Of a stretch of 64,000 nt of DNA, positions 37,069 to 46,201 are shown in pieces (the stretch's first letter is position 1; every line of letters begins with the position of its first letter). A program made the position numbers and the translations under genes. Below the pieces are notes generated by a model. It ran no database searches. It worked only from the letters and a program-made list of their open reading frames with translations, and was not told the origin of the DNA. Source of the DNA: Promineifilum sp. (GTDB lineage: Bacteria > Chloroflexota > Anaerolineae > Promineifilales > Promineifilaceae). The DNA lies in the NCBI GenBank assembly GCA_019454405.1, contig JACFOH010000006.1:38262-102261 (forward strand), given 5' to 3'.

Positions 37069-38322
37069 ATGGCTGAATTTTTCAATGTTTTGCCTCCCGA
37101 TGATGCGCGCGCCTTGTTGCTGAGTCAGATTCAACCGCTGACACAGAGTGAGAGACTGCCGACGATTGAGGCGCTTGGCCGTGTGACGACCGATGACATC
37201 TATGCCCCGCATCCCCTGCCGGCTTTTCGCCGCTCTACAATGGACGGATATGCTGTTCGAGCTCAGGATACCTATGGCGCAAGCGAGGCCTTACCTGGAT
37301 TTATTCAAGTGGTGGGGGAAGTTCACATGGGGCATGCGGCCGATGTTGAATTAGAGGTCGGCCAGGCGACGCTCGTTCATACTGGAGCCATGCTTCCGTT
37401 TTCCGCGGATGCGGTGGTTCAGGTGGAGCATACTCAACTGGCCGGTAGTCCTGACCCCCATGATTATCCTTATGAGATAGAGATCTATCGGGCAGTAGCT
37501 GCTGGGCAAAATGTTATTCAGGTGGGCGAAGATGTGCCCGAACAGGCATTGATTATCGAGGCCGGTGCGATGCTTCGGCCACAAGACATCGGCGGTTTGT
37601 TAGCTCTGGGTATTACATCAATTTCTGTACGACGGCAGCCTCGCGTGATGATTTTGGCTACCGGCGATGAAATCGTCTCGCCAATGGAAACCCCCCGGTT
37701 GGGCCAAATTCGCGATATCAATAGTTATGCTGTGGCTGGGCAATGTATCAGGGCGGGAGCGCTCCCGGTCATAATGGGCATTGTCCCTGACGATTTCGCA
37801 GCGCTGAAGGATGCCGCAGGTAAAGCCCTTGCCGACGGAGATATCGTCGTTATGTCGGCCGGTTCTTCAGTCAGCGTTCGCGACATGACAGTTGATGTAA
37901 TTGACAGCTTGGGGGAGCCGGGCGTTTTGTTCCACGGCGTCGCTACGCGTCCTGGCAAGCCAACCATTGCCGGCGTGGTGAACGGCAAGCCTGTGTTGGG
38001 CTTACCCGGTAATCCGGTGTCGGCTATTATCCAATTCGATATGTTTGGCGTTCCAGTCGTATACCAGCTGCTGGGAATTAATCGCTTGCCTCCTCGAGAG
38101 CGAATTCAGGCTCGGCTGACGCAAAATATCCCGAGCGAGAGCGGGCGGGAAGATTATGTACCTGCTCGCCTGGAAGAATCACCTGACGGGTTCTGGGTCA
38201 CTCCTGTGTTCGGCAAGAGCAATCTGATCTATACGCTGGTTAACGCCGACGGATTGGTTAAAGTGCCGCTTAATCGCGGCGGGCTGTTGGCCGGCGAATC
38301 AGTTGAAGTGCGACTGTTCTAG
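37069..38322 (+). CDS. moeA: molybdopterin molybdenumtransferase MoeA
   Basis: A 417-residue enzyme that inserts molybdate into adenylated molybdopterin. Typical stretches are RRSTMDGYAV, LATGDEIVSP, MSAGSSVSVRDMT (where many MoeA have GGxSxG, here AGSSVS) and GLPGNPVSAI. ATG 37069 was preferred to the upstream ATG at 37012, which would overlap ligA by 56 nt. No other molybdenum-cofactor gene lies nearby. Confidence 0.93.
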   Translation: MAEFFNVLPPDDARALLLSQIQPLTQSERLPTIEALGRVTTDDIYAPHPLPAFRRSTMDGYAVRAQDTYGASEALPGFIQVVGEVHMGHAADVELEVGQATLVHTGAMLPFSADAVVQVEHTQLAGSPDPHDYPYEIEIYRAVAAGQNVIQVGEDVPEQALIIEAGAMLRPQDIGGLLALGITSISVRRQPRVMILATGDEIVSPMETPRLGQIRDINSYAVAGQCIRAGALPVIMGIVPDDFAALKDAAGKALADGDIVVMSAGSSVSVRDMTVDVIDSLGEPGVLFHGVATRPGKPTIAGVVNGKPVLGLPGNPVSAIIQFDMFGVPVVYQLLGINRLPPRERIQARLTQNIPSESGREDYVPARLEESPDGFWVTPVFGKSNLIYTLVNADGLVKVPLNRGGLLAGESVEVRLF

Positions 38323-38344
38323 GTTTTCGTGTCCGGCCCTGTCA

Positions 38345-39628
38345 TCATGGGATCTCGACTACGCATCGGAAACCAATTGTTCTATCGGCGTTGTCGGGGG
38401 CGGACGGGAAACGGATAGCTGAAGCGGTGAAATTGCCCGTGTCGTACCAGGAACCGCCTCGGACGACCTTGTCTTCACCTGTCGCGGGTCCAGTAGGATT
38501 CGATCGGGCAGGTTGAGCGTAATAGACTGGGTCATACCAGTCTGATACCCACTCCCAGACATTCCCGGCCATATCGTAGATGCCGAACGAGCTAATACCA
38601 TTTTCGTAAGACGCTACCGGGGATGTTTCAGCAAACCCATCATTGTATTTAGTGTTTTTATGAGGTGCGTCACACGACGTATCACAGAAATTGACTCTCT
38701 CCCCATCGAAAGAATTACCCCATGGATAGCGTAGCGCCTTCCCCGTCTCTTCGTCCCAGGAGGCCGCTTTTTCCCATTCTGCTTCCGTAGGTAGACGGCC
38801 GCCACGCCAGGCACAATAGGCGGCCGCTCCATACCATGTAACCCCTGTGACGGGATGATCGCCGAATCCCTCCGCGACCGTGAATGCTCCAGTTTGCCCC
38901 TCGATTTGGCTCTCCTCAGTATCAATACAGGTCTGCTCCAGACAGTTCGGTTCTCCTGCGATCGCGTTCAAGAAACGCGCAAATGCTTCATTAGTGACCT
39001 CATGTGAATCGATATAATACCTGTCTACCCACACAGTATGAATAGGCTCTGAGGCGCTAAACCATTCCTGCTGGCAACCATCGCGGAAGAGCGCGCAATC
39101 ATGGGCCAGTTGGTCGGCTGACACTCCCATCTTGAAAAGCCCGCCTGATATCATCGTCATCCATGCACCAGGTACGACGATGATATCGGGGTACGGCGTT
39201 GGAGTATAAGTGATGGTGGGGGTGGGAGTATCGGTTGGGGACGACGTCGCAGTTGGCGTCCTCGTATCTGTTGGAACTATGGTGTCTGTAGGAACCGCCG
39301 TGGGCGTAGAAGTTGATGAGGGGGTCGCTATAGGGATGCTGATCGTAGTGAGCGGCTGATTGATAACTATTGCGGTCGCAGACGGCACAGGAGCCTTGGC
39401 TGTGGCCAAGGCTACAGGTATCCGGGTTCCTAAATCCTGCGCATTAGCCACGGCAGTAGAACTCCAGGGCACGAGAGTCGCATCAAGCTGCACTGCAACA
39501 GTTGAGATTGCAGACGCTACGTCGTCTCGTGTACAACCGGCTTGCCCGAATAAACCGGTAAGCATCAGACCGATCAATAAGAATCTCCCCCGTAATCCAA
39601 GGGTGGAGATGTACCGACAAGTTATCAT
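38345..39628 (-). CDS. SUMF1/FGE-sulfatase-domain lipoprotein
   Basis: A 427-residue lipoprotein with lipobox GQAGC (Cys32), a long Thr/Pro/Ser linker with TPTP-type repeats (about 100-150) and a C-terminal SUMF1-like domain (residues 158-426): EVTNEAFARFLNA, RLPTEAEWEKAA, NVWEWVSDWY, VVRGGSWYDT, IGFRCV. The pair of catalytic cysteines of true formylglycine-generating enzymes, expected just after RGGS, is absent. It is therefore probably a surface carbohydrate- or protein-binding domain and not an FGE. Four other Cys pairs may form disulfides. Confidence 0.85.
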   Translation of the reverse strand: MITCRYISTLGLRGRFLLIGLMLTGLFGQAGCTRDDVASAISTVAVQLDATLVPWSSTAVANAQDLGTRIPVALATAKAPVPSATAIVINQPLTTISIPIATPSSTSTPTAVPTDTIVPTDTRTPTATSSPTDTPTPTITYTPTPYPDIIVVPGAWMTMISGGLFKMGVSADQLAHDCALFRDGCQQEWFSASEPIHTVWVDRYYIDSHEVTNEAFARFLNAIAGEPNCLEQTCIDTEESQIEGQTGAFTVAEGFGDHPVTGVTWYGAAAYCAWRGGRLPTEAEWEKAASWDEETGKALRYPWGNSFDGERVNFCDTSCDAPHKNTKYNDGFAETSPVASYENGISSFGIYDMAGNVWEWVSDWYDPVYYAQPARSNPTGPATGEDKVVRGGSWYDTGNFTASAIRFPSAPDNADRTIGFRCVVEIP

Positions 39629-39681
39629 TGGAATTCCAGCCGTTTACACTAAAGAGTTCGTGTTATTTCGTCCAAATCGAT

Positions 39682-39719
39682 TACGTGGCCCGGAAGTGTT
39701 ATTCTTGCCGGGCCACGTA
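39682..39719 (-). terminator. terminator-like hairpin after the secreted-protein gene
   Basis: 12-bp perfect stem TACGTGGCCCGG (39682-39693) and CCGGGCCACGTA (39708-39719), 14-nt loop, 37 nt after the stop of the minus-strand gene at 39757. Only a short T-rich tract follows on the minus strand. Confidence 0.65.
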
Positions 39720-39756
39720 TAAGCGCAACTATTTCAAATGATTGGTATTCACGCCA

Positions 39757-40602
39757 CTACCGAGTCTGTTGTGAATCCCAGTGGATTTTTGTCGTATTGG
39801 CACACTTCTCTCCGGAGTGAACCTTGAAATCTTCGGGAGAACCGTTGCACCAATTGAAGAAGCCATTGCTCGTATTTGGCGTACCATCAGCAGCGACAAT
39901 GCTGATGTCATCGATCACGAACATTGTCCAGCCAAGGAATTCAGGGAACTTGCGTCCCACCATTAAATGGAAGTATTGACCGGGTGAGACAGAAACAGTT
40001 TCATCGCGGCCGACATAATTACATACTCCATCCCCATTGGCACAGACGAATTGGTCGGCGAACAGCTCGCGCCAATCGGTAACTTCGGCTGGATTTGAGG
40101 AGTCGCTGATCGCATACCAGGCGACACTATTATAAGGTCCGGTCTTGCCGTCGGAGAATGCTGTTGTACTGATGCTTACATAGTACAACCCTGGGGCTGG
40201 GATTCGGTTCAATTGCTGATAAGCGCCGGCGTAGTAACCGCCTTCTTTCGCGCCGGAATGCTGGATAAACCAACCCATGGCGTTATTAATTCCGTCCTGA
40301 TTTGCCGGTAACGCCAAATCCACCTCATGTAAACGCCCGGCTGTCCAGCCGGCCTTATTATCCTTCCAGAAGGTCCAGGGATCGGATGGGCCTAACTTGG
40401 TTCCCCACTTGGTGAAATCGCCGTTATCAATGAGGCTATTCTCGACAGCTGCGGCCGTGCGGCTTTCACTGTCCTGGATCGTAAACTCACTCCAGGTGTC
40501 ATCAGTTGACGTATACGTTACGACGAGATCGGCGAACGCGCTGGCCGTTAATGCGAGTACCAACAGCACTCCGATCAGGATTGCCAATCTTGACCTTGTC
40601 AT
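39757..40602 (-). CDS. secreted protein of unknown function
   Basis: A 281-residue protein with a clear signal peptide (residues 1-24, cleavage after ASAFA). The mature part is rich in aromatic residues, Asn and Gly and reads like a beta-sandwich (for example LIDNGDFTKWGT, PGLYYVSISTTAFSDG, FLGWTMFVIDDISIVA), reminiscent of carbohydrate-binding jelly-roll modules. Six cysteines occur in the second half of the protein. I do not recognise a family. It has its own hairpin terminator and a 298-nt upstream region, so it is probably monocistronic. Confidence 0.8.
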   Translation of the reverse strand: MTRSRLAILIGVLLVLALTASAFADLVVTYTSTDDTWSEFTIQDSESRTAAAVENSLIDNGDFTKWGTKLGPSDPWTFWKDNKAGWTAGRLHEVDLALPANQDGINNAMGWFIQHSGAKEGGYYAGAYQQLNRIPAPGLYYVSISTTAFSDGKTGPYNSVAWYAISDSSNPAEVTDWRELFADQFVCANGDGVCNYVGRDETVSVSPGQYFHLMVGRKFPEFLGWTMFVIDDISIVAADGTPNTSNGFFNWCNGSPEDFKVHSGEKCANTTKIHWDSQQTR

Positions 40603-40884
40603 AATACAAACTCTCCTTACTTGATTTAACTTACAAGACTACTCCGATTGGATATAAGGGATGGGGATCGTTCTCAATAACTCCTCCTTGCCTGGGAACG
40701 GCTGCACGATGAATCGCGATTTGGATCTGCCAGATCCTCTGCTTAACTTGTACCATAAGTTAATTCGGGAATGTGTGAATCGGTCGTTAATAATGAATAT
40801 AGTAAGAGAAAATCATGCGGATGATGCCCCTTCTTAGAAGTATGTATTTATATCGGCTCGCTACCCGAGCAACGGCGACCCCGG

Positions 40885-40890
40885 TATAAT
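40885..40890 (+). promoter_or_regulatory. -10 element directly before the 40901 gene (leaderless candidate)
   Basis: TATAAT ends ten bases before the ATG at 40901; there is no Shine-Dalgarno sequence in between. The rest of the 298-nt gap (40603-40900) between the two divergent genes shows no gene or clear repeat. Confidence 0.45.
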
Positions 40891-40900
40891 CGGCCGTACC

Positions 40901-41437
40901 ATGAGCGAACTGCCTATGATCAGCGATGTTCATTTCGAACAAACGCCCGAAAGATTGAAGATCGTCATGCCACTCCGGCGTAAGTGGCTGTTCTTGATAC
41001 CCTATTCGATTCTCGCTTTTTCGTGGATGATGATGGTGGTTTGGGGGCTGGTCTATCTAGTACAAATCCTCTTCTCGAGGCAGAGTTATCGATTCGTCTT
41101 CGCACTAATGATCATCGTGTTGCTGCTGATCTTGCTGAGCTTCGGCAAATTCCTAATGCGGCAATGGGCGCATTACCTCAGCAACAGAGAGATCGTTTTT
41201 ATCAATCGGGAAGAGTTAATCGTGCGGCGTCCGGTATCTATTTGGGGTAATACTGACGCCTATGATATGGCCCATGTGACGCATTTCTACCAGGCCGACA
41301 AACCTGTGGCGCTAGCTTTCGACTATGGATATCGCCATATCTATGTTGGGGAAGCGCTGACTGCTGCCGGCCGCCACGCCCTTCTACAATACCTTAATCA
41401 AACGTATTTCCCCGGATACGACGAAGACGAAGATTGA
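40901..41437 (+). CDS. small membrane protein of unknown function
   Basis: A 178-residue protein with two transmembrane helices (about residues 30-57 and 65-88), followed by a cytoplasmic or external domain of about 85 residues. The layout (two helices followed by short beta strands such as REIVFINREELIVRRP) resembles bacterial PH-like membrane proteins, but this is only a topological likeness. The tail is acidic (DEDED). Confidence 0.7.
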   Translation: MSELPMISDVHFEQTPERLKIVMPLRRKWLFLIPYSILAFSWMMMVVWGLVYLVQILFSRQSYRFVFALMIIVLLLILLSFGKFLMRQWAHYLSNREIVFINREELIVRRPVSIWGNTDAYDMAHVTHFYQADKPVALAFDYGYRHIYVGEALTAAGRHALLQYLNQTYFPGYDEDED

Positions 41438-41459
41438 TTCTCGCCGGAGAAGGCATCTA

Positions 41460-42302
41460 TTATTCCAGGAATTCCAGGTCTTTGCCGGCGAAGAGTGTGG
41501 CCGCGATGAGGAAAAGAATCGTGCCGTAGAGGACCAGGATGGCCGGAGCCAGCGCCTGTGAGGGAGTGAAGCGGCCGCTAAAAATAGCATCGGAGATGGC
41601 GTTGAACGGCCAGAAGATCATGCTAACGGCTTGAGCCACTGGGGCGAGCGGTGAGCGGGCGGCCCAGGACGCCATACTGACAGACAGATCGCTGAACCAC
41701 ATCAGATTGAGGCGCGCGAATAGTTGAGCCAGGTCAGTAAACCGATCAGAAAACCATGAATCTGGGCCTGACGCTGCCGAGTTAAAGACTAAAGCGATAG
41801 CTATAAAGCCGAATAATATAACTCGCGACCAGCCGGCGGTTACCAGATCAGAAGCATGGCAGGCTAGTACGGCCGCCAGTAGATTAATCGATAACCAGAC
41901 AGGGGGAATAGCCAGGAGCTGGACTGAAGTTATCTCCGGTCCACGGATGAGCGCCAACCCGGCCACCAGCAACTGCATAAAGGCCCCTAAGATTAACGAA
42001 CCCAAAAGAACTGCGACAAGATATTCGACACGGCTGGGCAGCCGAGTGATGAGCGGGTAATTTTCAAGCCTCGACGCGCGACCGCTAAGCGCCAATGTGG
42101 CCAGAAAGGTAGCCGCCGCACCCCATGCGCCAATCAGAACAATGTAGTTCTCGACATCTGGCGTTCCTTGGCCGGGAGGGAAAAACACCGACCAATATAC
42201 CAGGCTGAAAATGAGGAGAATAAGCCCCGTGAGCGAGAAGAACACACCCTTTGCATAGTAACCAGCCAGGATCGATATTCGCCGGATCATCGCGCGGATC
42301 AT
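41460..42302 (-). CDS. ABC-2 type transporter permease
   Basis: A 280-residue membrane protein with six hydrophobic segments, characteristic of ABC-2 permeases (NosY-like). It overlaps the ATPase gene by four bases and will form an exporter with it. The substrate is unknown. Confidence 0.82.
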   Translation of the reverse strand: MIRAMIRRISILAGYYAKGVFFSLTGLILLIFSLVYWSVFFPPGQGTPDVENYIVLIGAWGAAATFLATLALSGRASRLENYPLITRLPSRVEYLVAVLLGSLILGAFMQLLVAGLALIRGPEITSVQLLAIPPVWLSINLLAAVLACHASDLVTAGWSRVILFGFIAIALVFNSAASGPDSWFSDRFTDLAQLFARLNLMWFSDLSVSMASWAARSPLAPVAQAVSMIFWPFNAISDAIFSGRFTPSQALAPAILVLYGTILFLIAATLFAGKDLEFLE

Positions 42303-43177
42303 TGCATTACCTCAGCATAAATCTCTGCCAATGTCGTCCGTCGCTGTTCAATTCTGGCGATATCGTATCCTTGGTTGATCAACACCGACAAGACCTGACG
42401 CCTCATCGCTATCGCCTCATCTCGTAAAATAACTTCATTACCCTCAATGAGGATGTTACGATGGATCATCGTTAGTAGTTCCTGCGATGGGTTAGGGGGG
42501 CGATCGACCTGAATGGCCACATGCGGTCGTAACGTAAGCGCCTCAGCCATCGGATTCTGATAGTGGACTTTGCCACTTTTCAGGATGATAAGATATGTGC
42601 AAACGCGCGTCACCTCATGTAGTTGGTGAGATGAGAGGACGACCGTTTTTCCGCCGGCGCGCAGTTCCTCAATATAGACCTGCATCTCTTCTTGACCTTC
42701 CGGATCCAGGCCACTGGACGGTTCATCCAATAAGATAAGATCTGGATTCCCGATGAGGGACTGCGCCAACCCCAGTCGCTGCCGCATCCCCTTGGATAAG
42801 GTCTTTATCTGCTTGCCGGCTGCCGCCAGTAAGTTAACCTGAGCCAGACTTTCCAGAACGACATTATCGATTTCCGCGCGGTCGATATTGCATAACCCAG
42901 CGACCATTTCCAGATATTGGCTGGTCATCAAGTTACCTGGGAAGACGAGGCGCTCGGGCTTATAACCGATGCTAGGCCATCGGCCATTACCTTCATGGAC
43001 TCGTAACTCCCCCTTGGTCGGGGAGATGATTCCAGCGATAAGCTTGATTAGAGTAGTCTTGCCGGCCCCGTTTGGTCCTAATAGCCCAATGACTTCCCCT
43101 TGCGGTAGCGTCATTGTGATGTTATCGAGGGCAGTCAGAGAATAATAATTCTTGGTTACTTCTTTGAATTCGATCAT
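42299..43177 (-). CDS. ABC transporter ATPase (ABC-2 exporter)
   Basis: A 292-residue ATPase with Walker A GPNGAGKTT, signature LSKGMRQRLGLAQ, Walker B LILLDEPSSGLD and the H-loop SSHQLHE. The C-terminal about 80 residues form the extra domain usual in ABC-2 ATPases. ATG 43177 begins the family homology; a GTG at 43219 and an ATG at 43207 are upstream alternatives. It is coupled to the permease by a 4-nt overlap. Confidence 0.9.
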   Translation of the reverse strand: MIEFKEVTKNYYSLTALDNITMTLPQGEVIGLLGPNGAGKTTLIKLIAGIISPTKGELRVHEGNGRWPSIGYKPERLVFPGNLMTSQYLEMVAGLCNIDRAEIDNVVLESLAQVNLLAAAGKQIKTLSKGMRQRLGLAQSLIGNPDLILLDEPSSGLDPEGQEEMQVYIEELRAGGKTVVLSSHQLHEVTRVCTYLIILKSGKVHYQNPMAEALTLRPHVAIQVDRPPNPSQELLTMIHRNILIEGNEVILRDEAIAMRRQVLSVLINQGYDIARIEQRRTTLAEIYAEVMQ

Positions 43178-43300
43178 CGGAGATGGCCAGATCCATCCAT
43201 TTCGCATCCAGGCGTTCACTGTCTACGCGATTCATAAGTGTATCACAGCCGATTGCCATCGCAATTCGCTCTTTGGAAAGTTAAAATCTACCTGAAGTCG

Positions 43301-43330
43301 TTCGACTAGTGCCTCCGGCTTGGATATAAT
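43301..43330 (+). promoter_or_regulatory. promoter of secG
   Basis: -35 TTCGAC (43301-43306), 18-nt spacer, -10 TATAAT (43325-43330). A leader of about 53 nt with AAGGAAAC before the secG ATG follows. Confidence 0.6.
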
Positions 43331-43389
43331 TCCCCGTTCGTCAGCGTGTTGGCGTTCGATCTGATTAATATAAGGAAACTTGCACAATC

Positions 43390-43644
43390 ATGAATTTACA
43401 GCCTTGGGCACCATATTTGAGCATTATCCAAATCATTCTGGGCCTGGCCCTCACAGCGCTGGTTCTCATCCAGTCCAAGGGCGAGGATCTGGGTGGTTTT
43501 CTGGGCGGTGGTGGTGGCAGTGGCGGCGTGTTCCGGACCCGCCGGGGCGTTGAAGCTGTGCTCCATCGTCTGACTATCATTATTGCCATTCTTTTCTTCT
43601 TAAACGCTTTCTTCGCGTTTATATCATGGGGCCAGGTCAGGTAA
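43390..43644 (+). CDS. secG: preprotein translocase subunit SecG
   Basis: An 84-residue protein with the SecG pattern: an N-terminal helix (residues 8-27) ending in VLIQSKGEDLGGFLGG, a Gly-rich loop and VFRTRRGVEAVLHRLTI before the second helix. It assists SecYE in secretion. It is followed after 31 nt by a peptide-binding protein gene on the same strand. Confidence 0.92.
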   Translation: MNLQPWAPYLSIIQIILGLALTALVLIQSKGEDLGGFLGGGGGSGGVFRTRRGVEAVLHRLTIIIAILFFLNAFFAFISWGQVR

Positions 43645-43675
43645 CCAGCCGATCTAGCTTTGCCGCTCCGTTCGC

Positions 43676-45349
43676 ATGAAACCTGATATCCGCTGGCAAG
43701 CGTTGCTGGCGTTGTCCGGGTTGGCTTTGGTCTTGATGCTTCTCTCGTATCATGTCCAATCCGCGGCACTTTGCACCGTCAGTGTTCCAGCCGCCGGCGG
43801 AACATTTATCGAAGGAATAGTCGGTCGTCCGACGGCTCTCAATCCTCTTCTCAGTGATCCCTATCCCGTCGATCGGGAACTGGTTGATCTGATTTTCGAT
43901 GGCCTGGTGCGCTATGACGAAACAGGTCAAGTTATCCCGGCGCTGGCGGAAACGTGGTCCATTAGCGAAGACGGGCTTTCGATTACCTTCACATTGCGCG
44001 ACGGACTTACATGGCACGATGGCCAACCGGTGACGACCGAAGATGTCGCCTTCACCTATGGGCTAATGCAGGATGATTCCTTTCCTGGCCCGAGCCATTT
44101 GATTTCACTCTGGCAATCGATAACGATTACACCGCTCGATGAGAGTAACATTACGTTTACCCTCGCTCAACCCTATGCGCCATTTATCGAGGCGACCACG
44201 CGAGGCATACTCCCCGCGCACCTGTTGAATAATGTGCCCGTGGCAGATTTGGCGACGGTCGCGTTTAATACAGTGCCTGTAGGAACCGGTCCGTTTATGG
44301 TTCAGCCAGGGCAGGATTGGCGGCAGACCGGGCGATTGCGTCTGTCACCCAACCCGGCCGCCTGGCGCCAGGGTACCCAGCTAAGCGATATCGAATTCCG
44401 CTTTTTCTCCACAGCCGATGATCTGTTCGCCGCTTTTCGAAACGGAGAGATCCAGGCTGTCGATGGCTTGCCGCCGACCATGATTTCTGATGCGGCGTCG
44501 CTTTCGAGTGCACGCCTCTTCACGTCACTCGCGCCGCGGTATTCGGCCGTCTACTTCAACGTGAGCGATTCGGGGATGCCGGCTCTGCGAACGAAGGAGG
44601 TGCGGCAGGCTCTGGCTTACGGTTTGGACCGAACGTCGCTGGTCGATGACCTATTAAACGGCCAGGGCGTCGTATTTGATGGCCCATACATCCCCGAAAA
44701 CTGGGCTTCACGCCCCGACATCATGACTCACTATAGTCACCAACCTGAGACGGCCTCTTCGCTCCTGGATGCAGCTGGTTGGGTTGGCCCTGGTGTGCGC
44801 ATGCGGGAGGGAACGCCGCTAACTCTGCGCATGATCGCCCTTGACCAACCAGAGTATCGCGCGGTAGCTGAAGAGATCGTCCGCCAATGGATGGCAATCG
44901 GTGTCGATGCACAGCTGACTCTACTCCCGGACATCGACGCTATGCGGCTGACGCTGAGCCGCCGACACTATGATGTGGCGGTGGTGGAAATCGCTCCCCC
45001 TAATGATCCCGACCTCTATAACTTCTGGAGCCAGGAGGCAATGGTGCGGGGCCAGAATTTTGCCGGATGGAATAACCGTCGGGCGAGTGAGGCGCTGGAA
45101 TCGGCGAGGCAAATTTACCCCCGGAATGAGCGCGCGCCCTACTATGAAGCTTTCCTTCGCCAGTTCGATGGTGATCTGCCTGCGCTGACTCTATATCAGC
45201 ACGTGAATACATATGTGCTGAGCGATACAGTGCGAGACGCAGAGATCGGCCGTATTTGGCATCCTCGCGATCGTTTCAATTCCTTTGCATCCTGGTTTAT
45301 CAATTATAGGGACGTGACTGTTAACTGTCCCGGCGACGGCGCGAATTAA
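43676..45349 (+). CDS. peptide/nickel-type solute-binding protein (family 5)
   Basis: A 557-residue extracellular protein of family 5: RPTALNPLLSDPYPVDRELVDLIFDGL, TFTLRDGLTWHDGQPVTTEDV (quoted in part), ALAYGLDRTSLVDDLL and FSWINY-like end (FASWFINYRD). The N-terminus has one hydrophobic segment (10-28) without a proper lipobox (AALC), so it is either secreted or anchored by that helix. No permease is adjacent. Located between secG and tatA. Confidence 0.85.
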   Translation: MKPDIRWQALLALSGLALVLMLLSYHVQSAALCTVSVPAAGGTFIEGIVGRPTALNPLLSDPYPVDRELVDLIFDGLVRYDETGQVIPALAETWSISEDGLSITFTLRDGLTWHDGQPVTTEDVAFTYGLMQDDSFPGPSHLISLWQSITITPLDESNITFTLAQPYAPFIEATTRGILPAHLLNNVPVADLATVAFNTVPVGTGPFMVQPGQDWRQTGRLRLSPNPAAWRQGTQLSDIEFRFFSTADDLFAAFRNGEIQAVDGLPPTMISDAASLSSARLFTSLAPRYSAVYFNVSDSGMPALRTKEVRQALAYGLDRTSLVDDLLNGQGVVFDGPYIPENWASRPDIMTHYSHQPETASSLLDAAGWVGPGVRMREGTPLTLRMIALDQPEYRAVAEEIVRQWMAIGVDAQLTLLPDIDAMRLTLSRRHYDVAVVEIAPPNDPDLYNFWSQEAMVRGQNFAGWNNRRASEALESARQIYPRNERAPYYEAFLRQFDGDLPALTLYQHVNTYVLSDTVRDAEIGRIWHPRDRFNSFASWFINYRDVTVNCPGDGAN

Positions 45350-45372
45350 GGGACTCCGTAGCCGCATGGCGT

Positions 45373-45385
45373 CAAACGACGTTTG
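45373..45385. promoter_or_regulatory. perfect palindrome upstream of tatA
   Basis: CAAACG-A-CGTTTG, a perfect 13-nt palindrome, with a possible -10 TAATAT at 45389-45394 three bases downstream. It could be an operator acting on the tat operon. Confidence 0.35.
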
Positions 45386-45442
45386 CTGTAATATCGTAGA
45401 AGTAACGAGAACATCTCACGATTTTAGTAAGGAGAAACAAAG

Positions 45443-45643
45443 ATGGGCACTATTGGATGGCCCGAACTGCTAATCATTCTATTAGTGGTGCTATTGGTCT
45501 TTGGCGTTGGTCGTATCGCTCGTGTGGGTGGTGAACTTGGCAAGGGTGTGGCTGCCTTCCGTGATGGATTGAAGGAGGGGCAGAAGAGCGGCGATGAGGA
45601 AGCCCGCAAGAAGAGCGATTCAACCGACGATCCGGCAGCCTGA
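45443..45643 (+). CDS. tatA: twin-arginine translocase subunit TatA
   Basis: A 66-residue protein: short N-terminal helix (WPELLIILLVVLLVFG) with the FG hinge, an amphipathic helix and a charged tail, the standard TatA form. TatA oligomers make the pore for folded proteins. TAAGGAGAAAC precedes the ATG. It is first in a compact tatA-tatB-tatC operon. Confidence 0.93.
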   Translation: MGTIGWPELLIILLVVLLVFGVGRIARVGGELGKGVAAFRDGLKEGQKSGDEEARKKSDSTDDPAA

Positions 45644-45652
45644 TAGCGGTTA

Positions 45653-46195
45653 ATGGATAATATATTCGGCATTGGTTTGCCGGAACTCATCCTTATTCTG
45701 GCGATCGCTGGAATGGTCATGGGACCGGAGCGCATCGCCCGGACCGCCCGTTCTTTAGGGGTCATGGTGGCGCGCCTGCAAGAGGTGTCGCGGTCATTTT
45801 TTCGCCAGCTCAGCGCCGAGCTGGATTCGGTTGACGAAAAAGGGGGGCTTAAGGATACGATCGAAGAATTAAACCAGCTGCGCCGGCAAGTGGCTGACTT
45901 ACGTGATGAAGTGTTCTCCCTCACCTCCGGGACGATAATGGATAGTAAGCCGGCAATCAGTAAAACCGAGCGCGAGATGGGACGCTCGACGGCGCTGCCT
46001 AGCCTGTCAGCGGAAGCTGAGAAGGCTACCCTGACGACTAAGGATGGGTCATCTGTCTATCGGCCGCCATCCTGGTCTGGGGAAGATTCGGCGATGGGGC
46101 CTCGTGACGAACATAGCAATGGCCTGGCAACCGCACCATCTTCCCCTATGAAATTGCCCAGGCGAGTTAATATCTCCGAAGACCCCGATCGATGA
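45653..46195 (+). CDS. tatB: TatA/TatB-family protein (TatB-like)
   Basis: A 180-residue TatA/B-family protein with the short helix GLPELILILAIAGMVMGPER and an amphipathic helix (RTARSLGVMVARLQEV), then a long, charged, coiled-coil and Ser/Pro-rich tail. The GPER motif and length fit TatB. It would recognise Tat signals together with TatC. It lies between tatA (9-nt gap) and tatC (6-nt gap). Confidence 0.88.
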   Translation: MDNIFGIGLPELILILAIAGMVMGPERIARTARSLGVMVARLQEVSRSFFRQLSAELDSVDEKGGLKDTIEELNQLRRQVADLRDEVFSLTSGTIMDSKPAISKTEREMGRSTALPSLSAEAEKATLTTKDGSSVYRPPSWSGEDSAMGPRDEHSNGLATAPSSPMKLPRRVNISEDPDR

Positions 46196-46201
46196 TCTCC
46201 T

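Noticed and set aside
38345-39628. Formylglycine-generating enzyme (sulfatase activation)
   Set aside because: The catalytic cysteines are missing and no sulfatase gene is present.
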